64,000 nucleotides of DNA from Prunus persica (GCF_000346465.2 NC_034016.1:2557352-2621351); one strand, 5' to 3'. Positions 44,256-56,792 are shown, counted from the first letter of the stretch. Translations and numbers: made by a program. Notes: a model not told the origin generated them from the letters alone.

Positions 44256-46356
44256 CTTATTTCGGAAAAATTAGAGAAATATCTCTTAGACTCATTTTTT
44301 TATTGTGCCTTGTTTCGGAAATTGATTGTCTTGTGCCTTAGACCCATAATTTGAAGCATTAATTTTGTTTCATAATGATAGAATATTCTGATAGGAGTCT
44401 TCATAGAAAACACATTAATGGCAGGGGTGCCAAACAAATTCTTTATTGCTTCCATGTGTTTGTACATACATGACCTGCAGGGAAATGGAAGAACAAAGAG
44501 GATTAGATTGGGTTTTCTATTTAAATTAGTGGATTGAGTGCAAGTTTAAGATCTGGGGGAAAGGACTGTAGAAAACCCTCTTCACAAGGTCACATTATAT
44601 CTGTCTGTGTAAGTCATGATAAAGAAGTAGAACACATATGCACACAACAAGCAAAGCATCTATCACCACATCTCACGTCCTAGGCTTAGAGTACCCTAAA
44701 GATAAGCAAAATCCATTTGGCAAAGGTGAAATTTGTTCAGATTATTTTTCACCAACAGAATCTGTAGATATCTATTGATGTGTTTGATCTTATGGTTGTT
44801 CAATCTGTCACGAAAACCAGTACATCCTTTTGAGTGATCAAGCTGTAAAGATCCCATCGTCATCTTATGTGCACATAGTTTTTCAATGTTAAGAATTTCT
44901 TTATTATACTGTCTTTCAACGATTAAAACTGTCTATATTTTACGTCATCTTTCAAAAATTATCTATACAAAAAATCATTCCCACCAGAAATTGTTTGATC
45001 ACTATAATATGTACACACAAAAAAGTAGTTCATTAGATAACATAAAACTAATACAAAAAGTGGATATGCTTAGATAAGTTTTGAAAGAAAACCTAAAAAC
45101 TTAACAATATTCTAATCATTAGTTTATTGGCCAGATATAAGATCTTCTTATTTTAATGGATTTTGCTTTCCCCACACTCAAAATGGGTTATTGTCATTGT
45201 CCAGTGGAGGGTAACGTGAAAGTGCCATGGATCATGTGGGAAAAAGGGGCTTGGAATTGCATGGAGTTTAATAACTTGAAGAAAATAGATACATATGTAC
45301 AAGAAGCTTCAAATCCCACAGAGTTTTAGTTTTGGCTTTTTGTGTGTAGGGGTGGGACTAGAACACACACATATTTCTTTTCATTATACACGCACAAAAC
45401 GGTTCAGTTGCGGACTCGTGAAGTTTTAACAAAGACAACTCCAAATGAGAGTTTATAAATGTTAAGCAATGATCAATTAATTTTCTGAGTTTGTTAGGTC
45501 GATATCTGTTCAAAAATGTTCTCTTGTTAAACTGTTTGATAACATAAAAATATTTTGTTATTAAATTGTGAATTTGAATCATTGATCATCTAGATTCTTG
45601 CTTGTGATCCAAATTAATAGCTTGACGACATAGACATCTATTTTACATGCGACATTATTAACATTGCTGTCCTTTGGTGGAGAAATTGTGGATTGGAGAT
45701 TTGTCATTCAACAGAAGTTTTGTCAAACAACATGAAGGTGTTATAATTGCAAGATATTCAGTCACATTCTACATTCCATTTAGGGGGATTGGGATTTGTT
45801 GGGAAGCTTCATCTAAAAGTCCTATATATGCAAATACTTGGACTATTGACCAACTCATTTTAACCAAGCAAGTAAGAGTAAGAAAAAAAAAAATTTCAAG
45901 CTGTTCTCTTGCTCGTCTTTTGAATATTACTTGCTGCGAGATCTATGAAATCAAACGATCATATTATTTTAGTGTCGAAGTTTTGTGAGTTGTTCTTAAG
46001 CTGTCAACAAAGCGGTAACAAAAAAAATTTCCATGCGCCGACATGGATGGATAAATATTTCTGAACTTTCCAGTTGAAACTGGAAAATATATTTTATGCA
46101 CCACACGTGGAACCCATTGTGGTGCCCGTCCATTTGATCTTTTCTTATTTTAATCAAATATTAATATTAATATTTTTTTTTTTATAGATGAAATCAAATT
46201 ATTCATATTAATGAATCTTATTTTGATTGAATTAGTGGAAGTTAATTATAAATTTAATTTTAAAATTTTCTCATTATTGTATGTATGTGCTGTCTATGCG
46301 AGACAAGTGGATGTGGTAACAACAAACTTGATGCTCCTCCTGAAAGATGCCCATTT

Positions 46357-46473
46357 CGTTGGATTGGCTCAGGTATTTGGTATGCTTACAAGTGGTCCTG
46401 AGTTCAAACCTCATGATACCCGTGTGTGTGAGTTTCACGTTTATTCCTTTTTAACTTTAACAAAAACAAAGAC
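46357..46473 (+). mobile_element. tRNA-derived SINE with 12-bp target-site duplication
   Basis: The 117-bp insert begins CGTTGGATTGGCTCAGG, has a B-box-like GAGTTCAAACCTC, and ends in an A-rich tail (CAAAAACAAAGAC). AGATGCCCATTT is found on both sides, at 46345-46356 and 46474-46485. Confidence 0.75.
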
Positions 46474-47009
46474 AGATGCCCATTTGGCGCATTTGTTTTA
46501 ATATTCACACGTAGTTTTTGCTATTTGCAAAGCTTGAAATTCGAAATGGGTTTTGATACGATTGAGTTTAAGATATCAAAGACAAGGAATAATCAAAGCC
46601 ACATGTACAGCCAAATATGGAGTCGACGGCTGCAGTTTAAACTAAATTGAATTGAACACCAAACTTGGCTTAAAAATAATACAAAATTAGTGAAACACCC
46701 ATTCCTAGACATGAAACTATAAATATACCCTACGCAATTTAAAACATAGAAACACACCCAAAATAAACCCAAAAATCAACAATTGTATATTTTTTAATTT
46801 AATTAATAAGATGAAATATCTTTATTACCCTTTTTAGCATTAAGTTAGTTTTGGATCTCGTTTGAAGCCTCCCTCAGGTTTGAAGCATCAAGCCCTCCCT
46901 CAGGTTTGAAGCCTTAAGCCCCTCTCCTGCTTCAAACCACCATCTCTCCTTTGTTCTCTCCCTTCTTCCCTCTCTATGCCTTCAAAGTAAACCAAATAGT
47001 CTCAAAGCC

Positions 47010-47097
47010 ATGGACCAACACAAGACCGACGACAATCTCCGTTACGTAGGTGGCCTCACACGTGTTCTCGCCGCCGATGCCTCCATTTCCTTTGCAG
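47010..47097 (+). pseudogene. Captured first-exon fragment of a PB1-domain protein
   Basis: Starting at an ATG, 29 codons include NLRYVGGLTRVLAADASISF, which resembles the start of plant PB1 (octicosapeptide/Phox/Bem1p) domains (typically RYVGG-TR-…ISF). The frame is followed by GT, as at an exon end. The remainder of the PB1 domain is missing. It lies in the Pack-MULE just before the DUF1645-like piece. Confidence 0.5.
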
Positions 47098-47151
47098 GTT
47101 TGTTCCATCTGCTTCAATTCGTTATTTTCATTTTGATTTTTGCTAAATTTA

Positions 47152-47409
47152 CTTGAATTTCTACTTGATTTCTCTTTCGCATGCACCAACCCCGACGGAT
47201 CGCCGATGTCCACCGACGATATATTCCAAAATGGCCAGATCTGTCTTGTGTTCCTGATTTTCAACCTGGATCTCTTCTTCGCAGATGCCGTCGACGATGA
47301 TTTTTCCATAGCCAAAGGGGCTGAAGCTTCCTCTTCCTCTCTGCGGCCGCCATTGAAGAAGCTCTTCTTTGAAGAGCGGAATACGCCGAACTCGGCAATG
47401 TCGTTTTAG
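47152..47409 (+). pseudogene. Captured DUF1645-like fragment
   Basis: About 85 codons in one frame include FACTNPDGSPMSTDDIFQNG, a segment like FLIFNLDLFFADA, and SSSLRPPLKKLFFEERNT. They resemble plant DUF1645 proteins, which usually have a 'DGSPI-ADDIF-NGQIRPVFPIFNRDLL' type core and an 'LRPPLKKLFVEER' motif. Changes such as Arg to Cys and Arg to Leu in otherwise conserved spots, and the missing ends, mark it as a decayed fragment. It follows the PB1-like exon without a clear joint frame. Confidence 0.5.
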
Positions 47410-47825
47410 TATACAATTTGTTATCTGTAAGTCATATGAGCAGTTGTTAACTTCCAGTAAGTGGTATGAACAGCTGTTATACTGTTCATACCCTGCAACT
47501 GAGTTGATTTAAATAACATAGTAATAACAGTGTACTTCTATGACATAGTATTAACAGATTTTCAGTAACAAAGCATGCTCTATATTTTGCTCTATATATG
47601 GCTGTGCACTTGAAGTTTATGATATGCAAAATGTGATTTTTATATTAGGACAATAGTTCTATGACATAGTATTAACAATGTACTTCTGTGACATAGTATT
47701 AACAGTGTACTTGTTTTTTCCTTGTAAAGGTATTTCCTTTTGCCTTTGCGATTGTATCTGGTGAAACTATGGACAATTGGAGGTGGCAGCAAAGGATATC
47801 GAATCTCTTGTTAGGGTTTTTTGGA

Positions 47826-48006
47826 TTTTTTGTATGAAATGGTATTTACAATGTTTTTGTATGAAATTGTATTAAGAATGTTTTTCTATGAAATTGTATT
47901 AACAATATACTTCTATAGCATGGTATTAACAATGCACTTTTATGACATGGTATTAATAATGTACTTTTATGACATGGTATTAACAATGTACTTCTATGAT
48001 ATGGTT
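47826..48006. repeat. 27-bp minisatellite (about 7 units) inside the Pack-MULE
   Basis: Units like TATGACATGGTATTAACAAT repeat every 27 bases, so one frame reads as a 9-residue repeat (…YFYDMVLTM…). Related units occur scattered at 47520-47710. The repeating peptide is a by-product of a period divisible by three, not evidence for a protein. Confidence 0.8.
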
Positions 48007-48330
48007 TGCGGAGGTTTGATGGAGAATGAAGGGTCGTGGGGACAGACCCTTGGTTTTCGTGATTTTTTATTTTATTTTATATTAAGTTTGGGTTTTTTTC
48101 AAAAAAAATCTAATATGGGCTCGCTGAGCTTGTTTTGGGTTCTTTTGGGAATTTTGTGTTGGGCTTATTTTAAGTTAATCAATGGCAGAGATGTAATTTA
48201 TACGAACTTCAATACTAATTTTATATGTAGTAAATGGTTTTTGGGTGTGTTTCTAAAGTGCATTCTATGTAGGTTTTTTTATAATTACAGCCCCTATTTT
48301 GGGTATATTACTAAAGCTCCCAAAAATAAT

Positions 48331-50690
48331 GACGACGGCAGTGAACAATTGTTCATATTTTTCTAGATTTGCCACAGTTTCTTGTTCATATATACATATG
48401 CAAACCCATAAATCACATTATTAATAATATATAAAGGATTTTGGGGGTAATTTATATTGTGTAGTTTGCAGTACTGTAAAGATTCTTTACCTTTTGGAAT
48501 TAATGTGAACGACCATATATCATGATCAAGTATAATAAGGCGGCTTGCCAGCTGACCACCACAAGGCTCCATTGCAACTTGCAATTTCAAGTAACATTAT
48601 GATGTGTGAGTGTGGATATATATTGTAGTGAAATTCATGAGTTCTTAAAGGGTTTAATTCCAAGAGTTTAATTTGAATTGATATGTTGTGGGACATATAA
48701 AAAAGGTGTTATACTCTTAAGGATAATTTAATTAATGCAATCAAAAGCCCCCACCCCCACACTACCCCACAAAGAAAAAAGTGAAAAATAAAATTTATTT
48801 CATGAAAAGAGGTATTCAAAGTAAAGAATGGTTGGCCTTATAATTGAAAAAATAAAGAAAAGAATTACGAAAATTCTAGCCCCCTCTGTCGTAAAAAACA
48901 TTCTACATTCGTTTTCACTTTGAGGAGGGAGAAAGCCATTGTTCTTCCTCCCCTTTCCTCTTCTCCCTTCCTCATTTTTCCTCTTTCCCCAATTTTCAAA
49001 GACAGAAGGTTTCCCTTATTTGTTTTCGTTCTGTAAATATTTTTCTCCACTCATTGAAGGCGGATGCGTCTCATTATTAGATTTCCACTTGCGTTTTGGT
49101 GTCGTATCTCTTCACCGTCCTTTTTGCAATTTCTTTATGTTTAGAATAAGTCGCATAGACTCTTTGGGTTTTCTATTTAGTTTTTGCCTCTCCTTTTGTG
49201 AGAGTTTTTCATATTTTCTTTGTGAGAGCTATTCATCTATCTTTTGTGAAATCTTTTCACCTCTCCTTTGTAAGAATTTTATTTGTATTGTTATGACTTG
49301 ATTTTTTTGAAGCTTTATCTTCTTTTTTTTTTGCTCTGAGTTTGCACTCTTAGAGTTTCTTCAACCCTGCGTGATCGTTAGTAGAGGAGCCCCATAGTGT
49401 CTTAATTTTGATGTTAGATTGCTCCATTATTGTAATGGTTCATTGTGGCTGGTTTGTAGGCCCTTTGTGGTTAGTGACTTTTTAAATCGAATTATAAATG
49501 CAATCCCATAATTTTTAGAAAAGAAAAAACTGTCCTTATATTAAAATGGTCATTTTGTCCCAATAATGCAATATTTTTAATACAAAAGGTTAGCATTATT
49601 CCCTATTCTTTAATGCTAACAAGCCTTTCACTTCATATCATTTTCTGCCTACAGTTTCTGAGCTTGCCTTCTTTTATAATAATATTATCATATTTAGGTT
49701 GTTACTTGTTCCCACAATTTAGTGCATCTAGGTCAAATAAAGAGGCAACACTATACATAGCTTAATTGGGACCCCAAACTCAGGTTGAGTTGCAGATCAT
49801 ATATGATGGAAATGTATACACCTTCCAATCAAATAGGGTCATTCTAAAGGAGAATATTTTGGCACCAAGGATTGACCAAATGAAAATTGATCAAATCTTG
49901 ATGCTATCCAAGAGTCACTTCAGCAAACAATGTTTTGCCTCAGGAATCAAGACCATAATCACTTTAGCTATAAGCGAGAGTTTACTTAGGTAGATGCTTA
50001 GACCAGTTTGTAATTCAACTTTGATGACTTTGAGGCATCTAATTATTTACATAATATGCATATAACAATTAAACCTGATGACTTTGAGGCATTGAACTAA
50101 TTAATCTTCTTTTTTTAAATTATAATTGGTGTGCATAATTTAGAAGCTAGCGGCCACTTCTACGCGGTATAAGATCAAAACAGGCTACCTTTTCGTGGTA
50201 CTATCTACTATGTAGATGTGTGATGTGTGAAAATGACTTGTCTCATTATATATCCAGGACTTTATTATAAACCATCAAGTTTAAATTAGGACAATCACAG
50301 TCAGCCTGATGCAATATGATTGCTAAAAAACATAACATTATGCTTCACTATCTAAAGGTTGACTCAACTTTCAATCCACTTGCTGGTTTCAATCGCTAAA
50401 TATTAAGAGTAATGTTACAATTATCACATTTGTATTCCACATTTGTATACCACATGATGTGGCATGTTCATATCATATGCCACATCAACTAAATCAATGA
50501 AGTGTATATTAATAAAGAAAATTTAATTAACAATTTTTTTTAAGTGTTAATAAATCATAAAAGAAAAGAAAATGTTAAATAATTTTAATTGATGTGACTG
50601 TCTGTTTGTGCAAATATTCTCACGCGAGAATATTCGCTTGAAGATCCTTCAATCTTTGAACTTCCTTATCTTTCTTTCTCAATTCCAGTA
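48331..50690. other. Gene-free region
   Basis: No coding gene, RNA gene or well-defined repeat could be supported. Frames at about 48939-49301 lie in C/T-rich low-complexity sequence. Confidence 0.5.
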
Positions 50691-50884
50691 AAAAAGACCT
50701 GAGTAAATAAACTACACCTGAGGGGTGTTGGCCAAAGGTCGTTCGATGCCTAAGTTTAATTGACTCTAGGTGAAACAATAGCTAAAAAGGGTATGGATAA
50801 GATTTCTCTAGGGTGAGAACCGGGTGGCCGGATTCGTGTGTGGTGGTTGGAGCTTTGTGGAGAAAAAATGGAGAAAGGGACGGC

Positions 50885-51048
<164 letters not shown>

Positions 51049-51340
51049 GCTTTTCTCAAGTAGAAATTGGATTACCTTGAATGATAAATGAAGCCATGTA
51101 TTTATAGGAGCCTCAGAGGCTAGGGTTTTGCAAAAAATAAAACTTTTATTATGAATGAGTTTATTCTTTCCCCAAATTGTAGAGATTGAGTCCATTAGAG
51201 ATTTGATTGGGATCAAATCTCCTAATTTGATGATGACAATATCTCTTAATTAGGATAATATTTAAATTGGTGGTATTATCTTATTAAATAAAGATAATAT
51301 CCCATATTTAAGATATTATCCCTACTTTTAGTATTAATTA

Positions 51341-51609
51341 TGTCATATTCCGGGATCGCCTCCGCCGTAGCACGATATTGTCCACTTTGGGCCCCTCTAT
51401 CTGCCTCACGGTTTTGTTTCTGGAAGCTCACGAGCAACTTCTCAGTGGGTCACCCATCCTGGGATTACTCTAGCCTCAACTTGCTTAACTTCGGAGTTCT
51501 CATGACTTCGAAGCCAGTGAGCTTCCAAAAGGCCTCGTGCTAGATGGAGATGGGCATATACATATAAGGCACATCACTCCCTCTCCGTTGGTCGATGTGA
51601 GATGTAATA
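51341..51609 (-). mobile_element. Solo LTR of a Cassandra-type TRIM retrotransposon
   Basis: The ~269-bp block starts TGTCATATTCCGGGATCGCC and ends GGTCGATGTGAGATGTAATA, matching Cassandra LTRs as I remember them. AATTA flanks it at 51336-51340 and 51610-51614, the expected 5-bp target duplication. There is no second LTR nearby, so it is a solo LTR. The hallmark of Cassandra, a 5S rRNA-like sequence, is inside on the minus strand. It is nested in what looks like older LTR-retrotransposon sequence. Confidence 0.85.
51422..51526 (-). ncRNA. 5S rRNA-like sequence in the Cassandra LTR
   Basis: The minus strand reads GGAAGCTCAC at the start and GTGAGCTTCC at the end, which pair perfectly as a 10-bp helix I. 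Inside are GAACTCCGAAGTTAAGC and AGGATGGGTGACC, the conserved 5S core and C box used by TFIIIA/Pol III. Its 105 bases are shorter than real 5S (~120). It is not a functional ribosomal gene but may keep Pol III promoter activity. Confidence 0.75.
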
Positions 51610-52509
51610 AATTAATTGGCTCAATTAATTAACCTAATGGATATTCTTTTTATCCACGTGGCGTCTTGCGATTGGAGACGAAAATATTTGCTCCCACAAA
51701 TGCCCCCTAGCTTCTGCATGATGCTTATGTGACATGTATGAGATGAAATTATTTTTCGAACTCTCCAAATGTGTCTGGGCTTTCTTTAGTGAGTTGGACT
51801 CCTTTTGCAGATTGGGTTCTCAATTAGAGTGGGCTTTTGACTTTTCTTAGAGTTGGGTTCCCAGTAAGAATGAGCTTGCAATTCCTTCTTGACCCAGGTT
51901 GCCCAACCAATATAACGCATGGCTCATTTTCGCTCTTCTACAAATTATGAATTTTACTTCTCTACTTTCTAGCTTGAGAGATATCTTGGAGAATTTGCAC
52001 TGCATGTTGAAGAGTGGAGTTGCCGTGCATCCCAAGGTAAGTTGAGCACGTATATATATATATATATATATTTTTTATTCTTTGTCTTATCTTTTTTTTT
52101 GCGGTGAGGACTAGCTGGGTAGGACCTGGCAGGTTGTAGTCGTGACTGGCGATCGGAGACAACAGGAGCGGTGATGGTCACTAGTGGGTGGCGGAGTGGT
52201 CGGCTGGTTGCTGCAGTGAAGACCTGGGCAGCGTCTTGGAGGGCCAACGTGGTGCTAGAGCAGTGCGACACAGGCTTGGGCTGGAGGGAGCGGGCCAGGC
52301 AGACGAGATGGACCTCGTGTGCTGCACTGGTGGGGGGTGCGTTGGATTGGAGCTGGGACTTGTGCGCTACATGGTCCTGGCTTTACATTTATTGCTCCTT
52401 GCGACTTAGGCTGCAAGCTCACAACTTGGGCTTTTTTTTTTCTTTTTTTTTTTTTTTTGGTATTCTGACTTACATAATTTTCTTTTCATCTTGTAGTTGT
52501 CTATTCATT

Positions 52510-54780
52510 ATGTCTTCTGAAGGTGGTAGCAGGTCACCAAGCTCTCAAGTGCCTTTGTATTTGCGGGGAGGTTACAAAGTGCACAAGAAGAGGTTTGTGG
52601 CTAATCTACACCATGTGACATCTGAAGCTCAGTTGTAGAAGTGGAGGGCCACTTATGCCTCTGCCATTCTAGATGATGTGCATGTTAAGCTGATGGAGCC
52701 TTTAACTGATGATGTGCCTTGCATGGATGTGAATGATCCAAATGCTAGAATCATCACCTTCCATCCCTTTTATTTTTTCTTGAGCTTCACGTCCCCGCTG
52801 TCAAAGCTTTTTAAAAAGATGTTCTACGCCATGGAGTGTGCTCCAAGTCAGTGTACTCCGAACATTTATCGGGCGATCATGTGTTTTGAGAATCTGAGCC
52901 GTTTCTTCAAGCTAGAGCTGACGGTGCGAGAAGTAAGATGCTACGAGAAGTATGCTCAAGTTCGCATTTGCCATGCCAAAGTATTTGACAACTTTAGCCA
53001 AAGAGGTCACGTGTGGCATGACAATGTGCTAAAAGTCAGCAGACGGTGGGAAGGCAATGTTGGCGATGGTCTTTTTGTTCCCATCACCTACTGTAACAGT
53101 ACGTTATTTTGTTGTTTTGATCTGCTTCTTTTTATTTGACTTCATTTAAGTGTGACTGACTAACTTCTATCTTCTGCTTGCAGTGGATGACATCTGCAAG
53201 AGGCTGGACCTTGGGCTAGACATGTCTAAGGATGGCCAGGCTCTAAACATTCCTGCGAGGATCCGGAGGAAATTGGTGGTCTGCTTCCTGCTCAGAATGT
53301 CGAGAGATGGAAGCAGAGTGATTCAGATTCTCTTGATTTGCCAACTGGACAGGATGAGTGTTCTGCAGAACCCCCCTTAAAAAAAGAAAGCTGATGTCAA
53401 GTCTTTAAGAAATTAAGCTGCTTCATTGTGGGCGAATGATGTGTCTCCGTTGAGGAAGAAGCCAAAGCTCTCATCTACTGAGAAGACACAAGTAAGAGCT
53501 GCTCCCCCTTCATCTGCTAGGGTTAAGCACCTCGTCGAGGCAGACAACAAGAAGGTTGGCTGTATGTGAAACATTCGGGACGTTCCACTCAAGCCTTCTG
53601 CTAATAAGTTTGGAAGCCGTGATTTGCTCCGTGAAGTGGTCCGCTTGCTAACTAGTTCATCTGCTTAGAGGCAAAGAGATGCTGATATTCCTTTCCGAGG
53701 TACAAGTCGTTTGCACTAGTCAGCGGATGGAGATTGAATTGGGAGGTCTGCTTATCCACCTAACCATCACAATCGAGCTGTTGAGTCATGAGCAATCAAG
53801 TGTGGAGTTAATTCAGTGTCGTTGACTCATTTGAAGGTGAGGATGGCAGCGGCTAAAAAGGTAAAAGAGTCATCTGCCCGAGCGAAGGTTTCCTCTGCAA
53901 TGTCAGCAGTTGATCCCAAGGTGGACAAGTCCAGCCCTACAGGGGATGCGGGTATGTTTGGTCTACTGAAGATGAACTTCCTGTCAAGCTCATCTACTTG
54001 TGTCAAGCTGGTTGATCATATCCATCAGGCTGGCAATCTTGATACCTTTTTAAGTATTTCTTTGGAAAAACAAAAGTAAGCGACTGTTCATTTGCTTAAA
54101 AAAAATGAGTAGTTTTTGCTGTTGAGACTATCCAAAACTTATCTGTTGTTGCCCCCTCTTCTGCTTAGCTCAGTGAGTTGGAGAAGAAGAATGCTGTTTG
54201 AGTAGCAAGCTCTTGGCTGAGCAGATCCGTTATGAAAATAAGACGTCTGAATTAAGTGTGATGATATATGAGCTGAAAAGTACCCTTGTTGAGAAAGATT
54301 CTGAACTTAGCTTTTATGCTACTAACTTGGTTAGTCGAAAAGATGCATACTTCCATCTTGAGCGCAAGAATGTTGACATCTCTCTCAGTTATGACAAGCC
54401 TCTGGCTAGGTTTGGCGCATATCACAAGACTTCTGAAAAATCCAAGCTTGAAGCTATCACAGATGTGTACAAGCTGGGCTACTTGGATTGCACAAACGGT
54501 TTACTTTTTTCTATGCCATTGGAGGTGAAGACATCAAGGCACTCTGCCCTGACTTGCTCCTAGTTCAAAGTGAACAAGCCAATATTGCGGATGTGGAGGG
54601 AGCTTAAGAGCAGATGGCTGAAGAGACGGTAGTCAAAGAGGAAGAAGCAGAGGAGGGCGCAGCTGATGAGATGGCGGCAGGTGTCGCGGAGCAAATAGGT
54701 GGAGCTGCTGAAGGCATAGCTGATAATGTGAATGCCAAAGAGACTGCAGATCAGGAGTCTCCTGCCGGTGTCTCAAAGTA
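52510..54780 (+). pseudogene. Decayed LTR-retrotransposon internal ORF (putative gypsy-type, Transposase_28-like)
   Basis: The frame starts near 52510 (MSSEGGSRSPSSQ) and continues with stops and frameshifts. The 52680-53090 part (FHPFYFFLSFTSPLSKLF, ECAPSQCTPNIYRAIMCFENL, HVWHDNVLKVSRRWEG) resembles the plant 'putative gypsy type transposon' domain. A coiled-coil-prone part follows (about 54180-54560), then an acidic Ala/Glu-rich tail ending at about 54780. Stops are visible at 52638 and elsewhere. No protease, reverse transcriptase or integrase is present, so this is a non-autonomous or truncated element. Sequence at about 50690-52050, with a TATA-like GTATTTATAGG, may be its 5' LTR and leader, interrupted by the Cassandra LTR; the LTR ends were not defined. 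Confidence 0.6.
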
Positions 54781-54916
54781 GATGAAGACTCCTTTATTTT
54801 TTCAAATTTTTTAGTCTGCTTTCTTGTTTAGAATAATTGGTCTTATTTGACAATATTTTTTTTATTGCACTTAGCCGATTGGTCACTTTGTATAGATATA
54901 TATATATATATATATA

Positions 54917-55310
54917 GTTTTCGTTGAGGGATCTCTCAAATAAGTTTATTTGAGGGACACTCTTGTAGGGCCCATTATATATTGTATTTCACTAATCCAA
55001 ACGGTCTATTTTGTAGATATTCATTCAAAGATCATCTTTACAAAAAATCACTTGAATCCGTTATCATTTGACCATTCAATTAAATTATTAAAATTTAAGT
55101 ACTTTCTTGAAATACCGTGTTCATTGATTTTGTTGGTCTCAATTAGATGCCTTAATGATTTTCAATTTGTCTGATTTTTTGCAAAGATGATCAATGAATG
55201 TAGACTTGAAAAATAAACGGTTTGGATCGTTGAAAAAAAAAAATCGTAAAGTACTCTAAAGGTTACCCCTCAAATAAAATTATTTGAAGAATCTCTCAAT
55301 GGAAAGAGAC
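54917..55310. mobile_element. Fold-back MITE, 394 bp
   Basis: The ends are inverted copies: GAGGGATCTCTCAAATAAG… at left, and the inverse complement of …AAATTATTTGAAGAATCTCTC at right. Inversion continues into the interior, with ATCCAAACGGTCTATTTTG at left against GATCCAAACCGTTTATTTTT on the opposite strand at right, and matching ATCATCTTT-CAAAAAATCA on both arms. TA-rich sequence flanks both sides. No coding capacity is seen. Confidence 0.75.
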
Positions 55311-56409
55311 TATATATATACATATGTCATATATAATATGGGTTCGATTAATAAGAACATGATTATTAATTTGTTCCAAGTTTTGTTCATTTGGCCACAT
55401 GATGGGAGCTTTTGTTTTTGTTTTTGCAAGTATTGCAAGCATATAAAATATTATTAATTTTTAGTAAAAAAAAGTTAACTATATTGTTAGAAAACTGAAC
55501 AATCTTTCATTCCTAATACTACACAAACCAATATGGGAATGGGAGAACAAATAGTTTTTTCGATCCTTATTTCTTAGCGTTTCCAAATATGGGAATGAAC
55601 ATCTTCCATTCAAATCTTATGAAATTAGACATGGGAAGTTCATTCCCAATAAGTTTAATCCGGAAACCAAACAAACCATTAGAATTTAGGAACTGAAAGA
55701 ACTCTAAAGAAACCCAAAGTTCTAATTCTTAACCATAATAAGTTGTGCCCTTCCTTTTTACTGCCCCTTCCATACCTGTTAATTAAAAACATGATGTCTT
55801 GGTTGATCAAGATTCAGGATCGATGAGGAAAACGGTTATGTCACTATGTGGGGAAGTCAACAGATGTGGATACATTGATATATAATTGAAAGAATTATTA
55901 TTTGAGAGCACAGAAGATTCCTTCCATATGGTGGTAGGGCCTTTTAAAAAGGGAAGCTGATGCTGGCATGCTGTAAGAAGCCACCTCCTGGAAAGTGGAA
56001 AGGGCTCACTGCTTTGTCCCCCTCAATTTAAACTCACTACATATCCAGAACAAGGAAACTCATGAATTGTTAATTTCTGCATTCCCAATCAAAACCCTTA
56101 AATAGCAAATGTTAGTGTATATTCTCACTCTCATAATGTTAGTGACAAGGCCAACAAAAAATATATATTTGGACAAGTATTTTAGTCTGACCATGGTGTT
56201 TGTTTATTCAAAACACATTCAAATGGAAAAAAGTAACCAATTCCCCCCCATTTACATGAACACACAAGGAAAAATACAACTTTGGTTACCTTACTTTATT
56301 TAACATGAGGATTGGGGAATCTCCATCTCCCTATTAACACAAAGATACATAACAAACAATAAATACAAAACTATATATATATAGCTTCTTCTTTTATTCT
56401 TTGCACGCG

Positions 56410-56448
<39 letters not shown>

Positions 56449-56792
56449 ACTAAAATTACAACCCATTGGTTTAAGACCTTAATTAATTGGGTCTGTGATT
56501 TCAAAATTCTCCACCTTAAAACACTCCCCTTACTGAAGATCGTTCTTTTGCTGCAAACAAAACCGACTTGATGCTTGATTGTACTTCCTGCCATACTATT
56601 GATCGAGAGAGACCGTAAGATAAGTTTTTGACTTGATAAAAGACAAAAAAAGAAAAACATTATACTTTTTTTTTCTTTTTTCTTTTTTGTGTATTTGCCT
56701 TTACAGTCATGTGTTGGGACAGTTTTGGGATTGACATTTTACGTCAACTGGATCTGAAAAATTAACAAACTTGCGTTATCCTGTCTCACTCA
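55311..56792. other. Gene-free region and 3' flank of the GT-2-like gene
   Basis: No gene is seen. It contains the (CT)18 microsatellite at 56411-56446 and, at the right end, the likely 3' UTR of the minus-strand GT-2-like gene. Confidence 0.5.
56411..56446. repeat. (CT)18 microsatellite
   Basis: This is an uninterrupted CT run, in or near the 3' UTR of the GT-2-like gene. Confidence 0.95.

Larger units (their letters stand above)
41900..46671. other. Gene-free region between DF1-like gene and Pack-MULE
   Basis: The 3' UTR of the DF1-like gene probably reaches about 42250. No coding gene is supported in the rest. It holds a 114-bp tandem duplication and SINE-related sequences, described separately. 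Short frames here match nothing I recognise. Confidence 0.5.
46681..48321 (+). mobile_element. Pack-MULE-like element with 9-bp target-site duplication
   Basis: AAAAATAAT flanks the element at 46672-46680 and 48322-48330, the 9-bp length typical of Mutator-like transposition. Terminal inverted repeats of about 85-90 bp are recognisable: the left reads …AACATAGAAACACACCCAAAA and the right reads TTTTGGGTGTGTTTCTA… in inverse order, with outer parts more diverged. There is no transposase. The inside carries pieces resembling two different plant genes plus a 27-bp minisatellite. A Leu-type CCCTCAGGTTTGAAGC repeat lies at about 46860-46935. Captured gene pieces within MULE-type ends define a Pack-MULE. 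Confidence 0.7.

Noticed and set aside
48939..49301. 120-codon Phe/Ser-rich frame
   Set aside because: It is a low-complexity C/T-rich stretch with no conserved motif.
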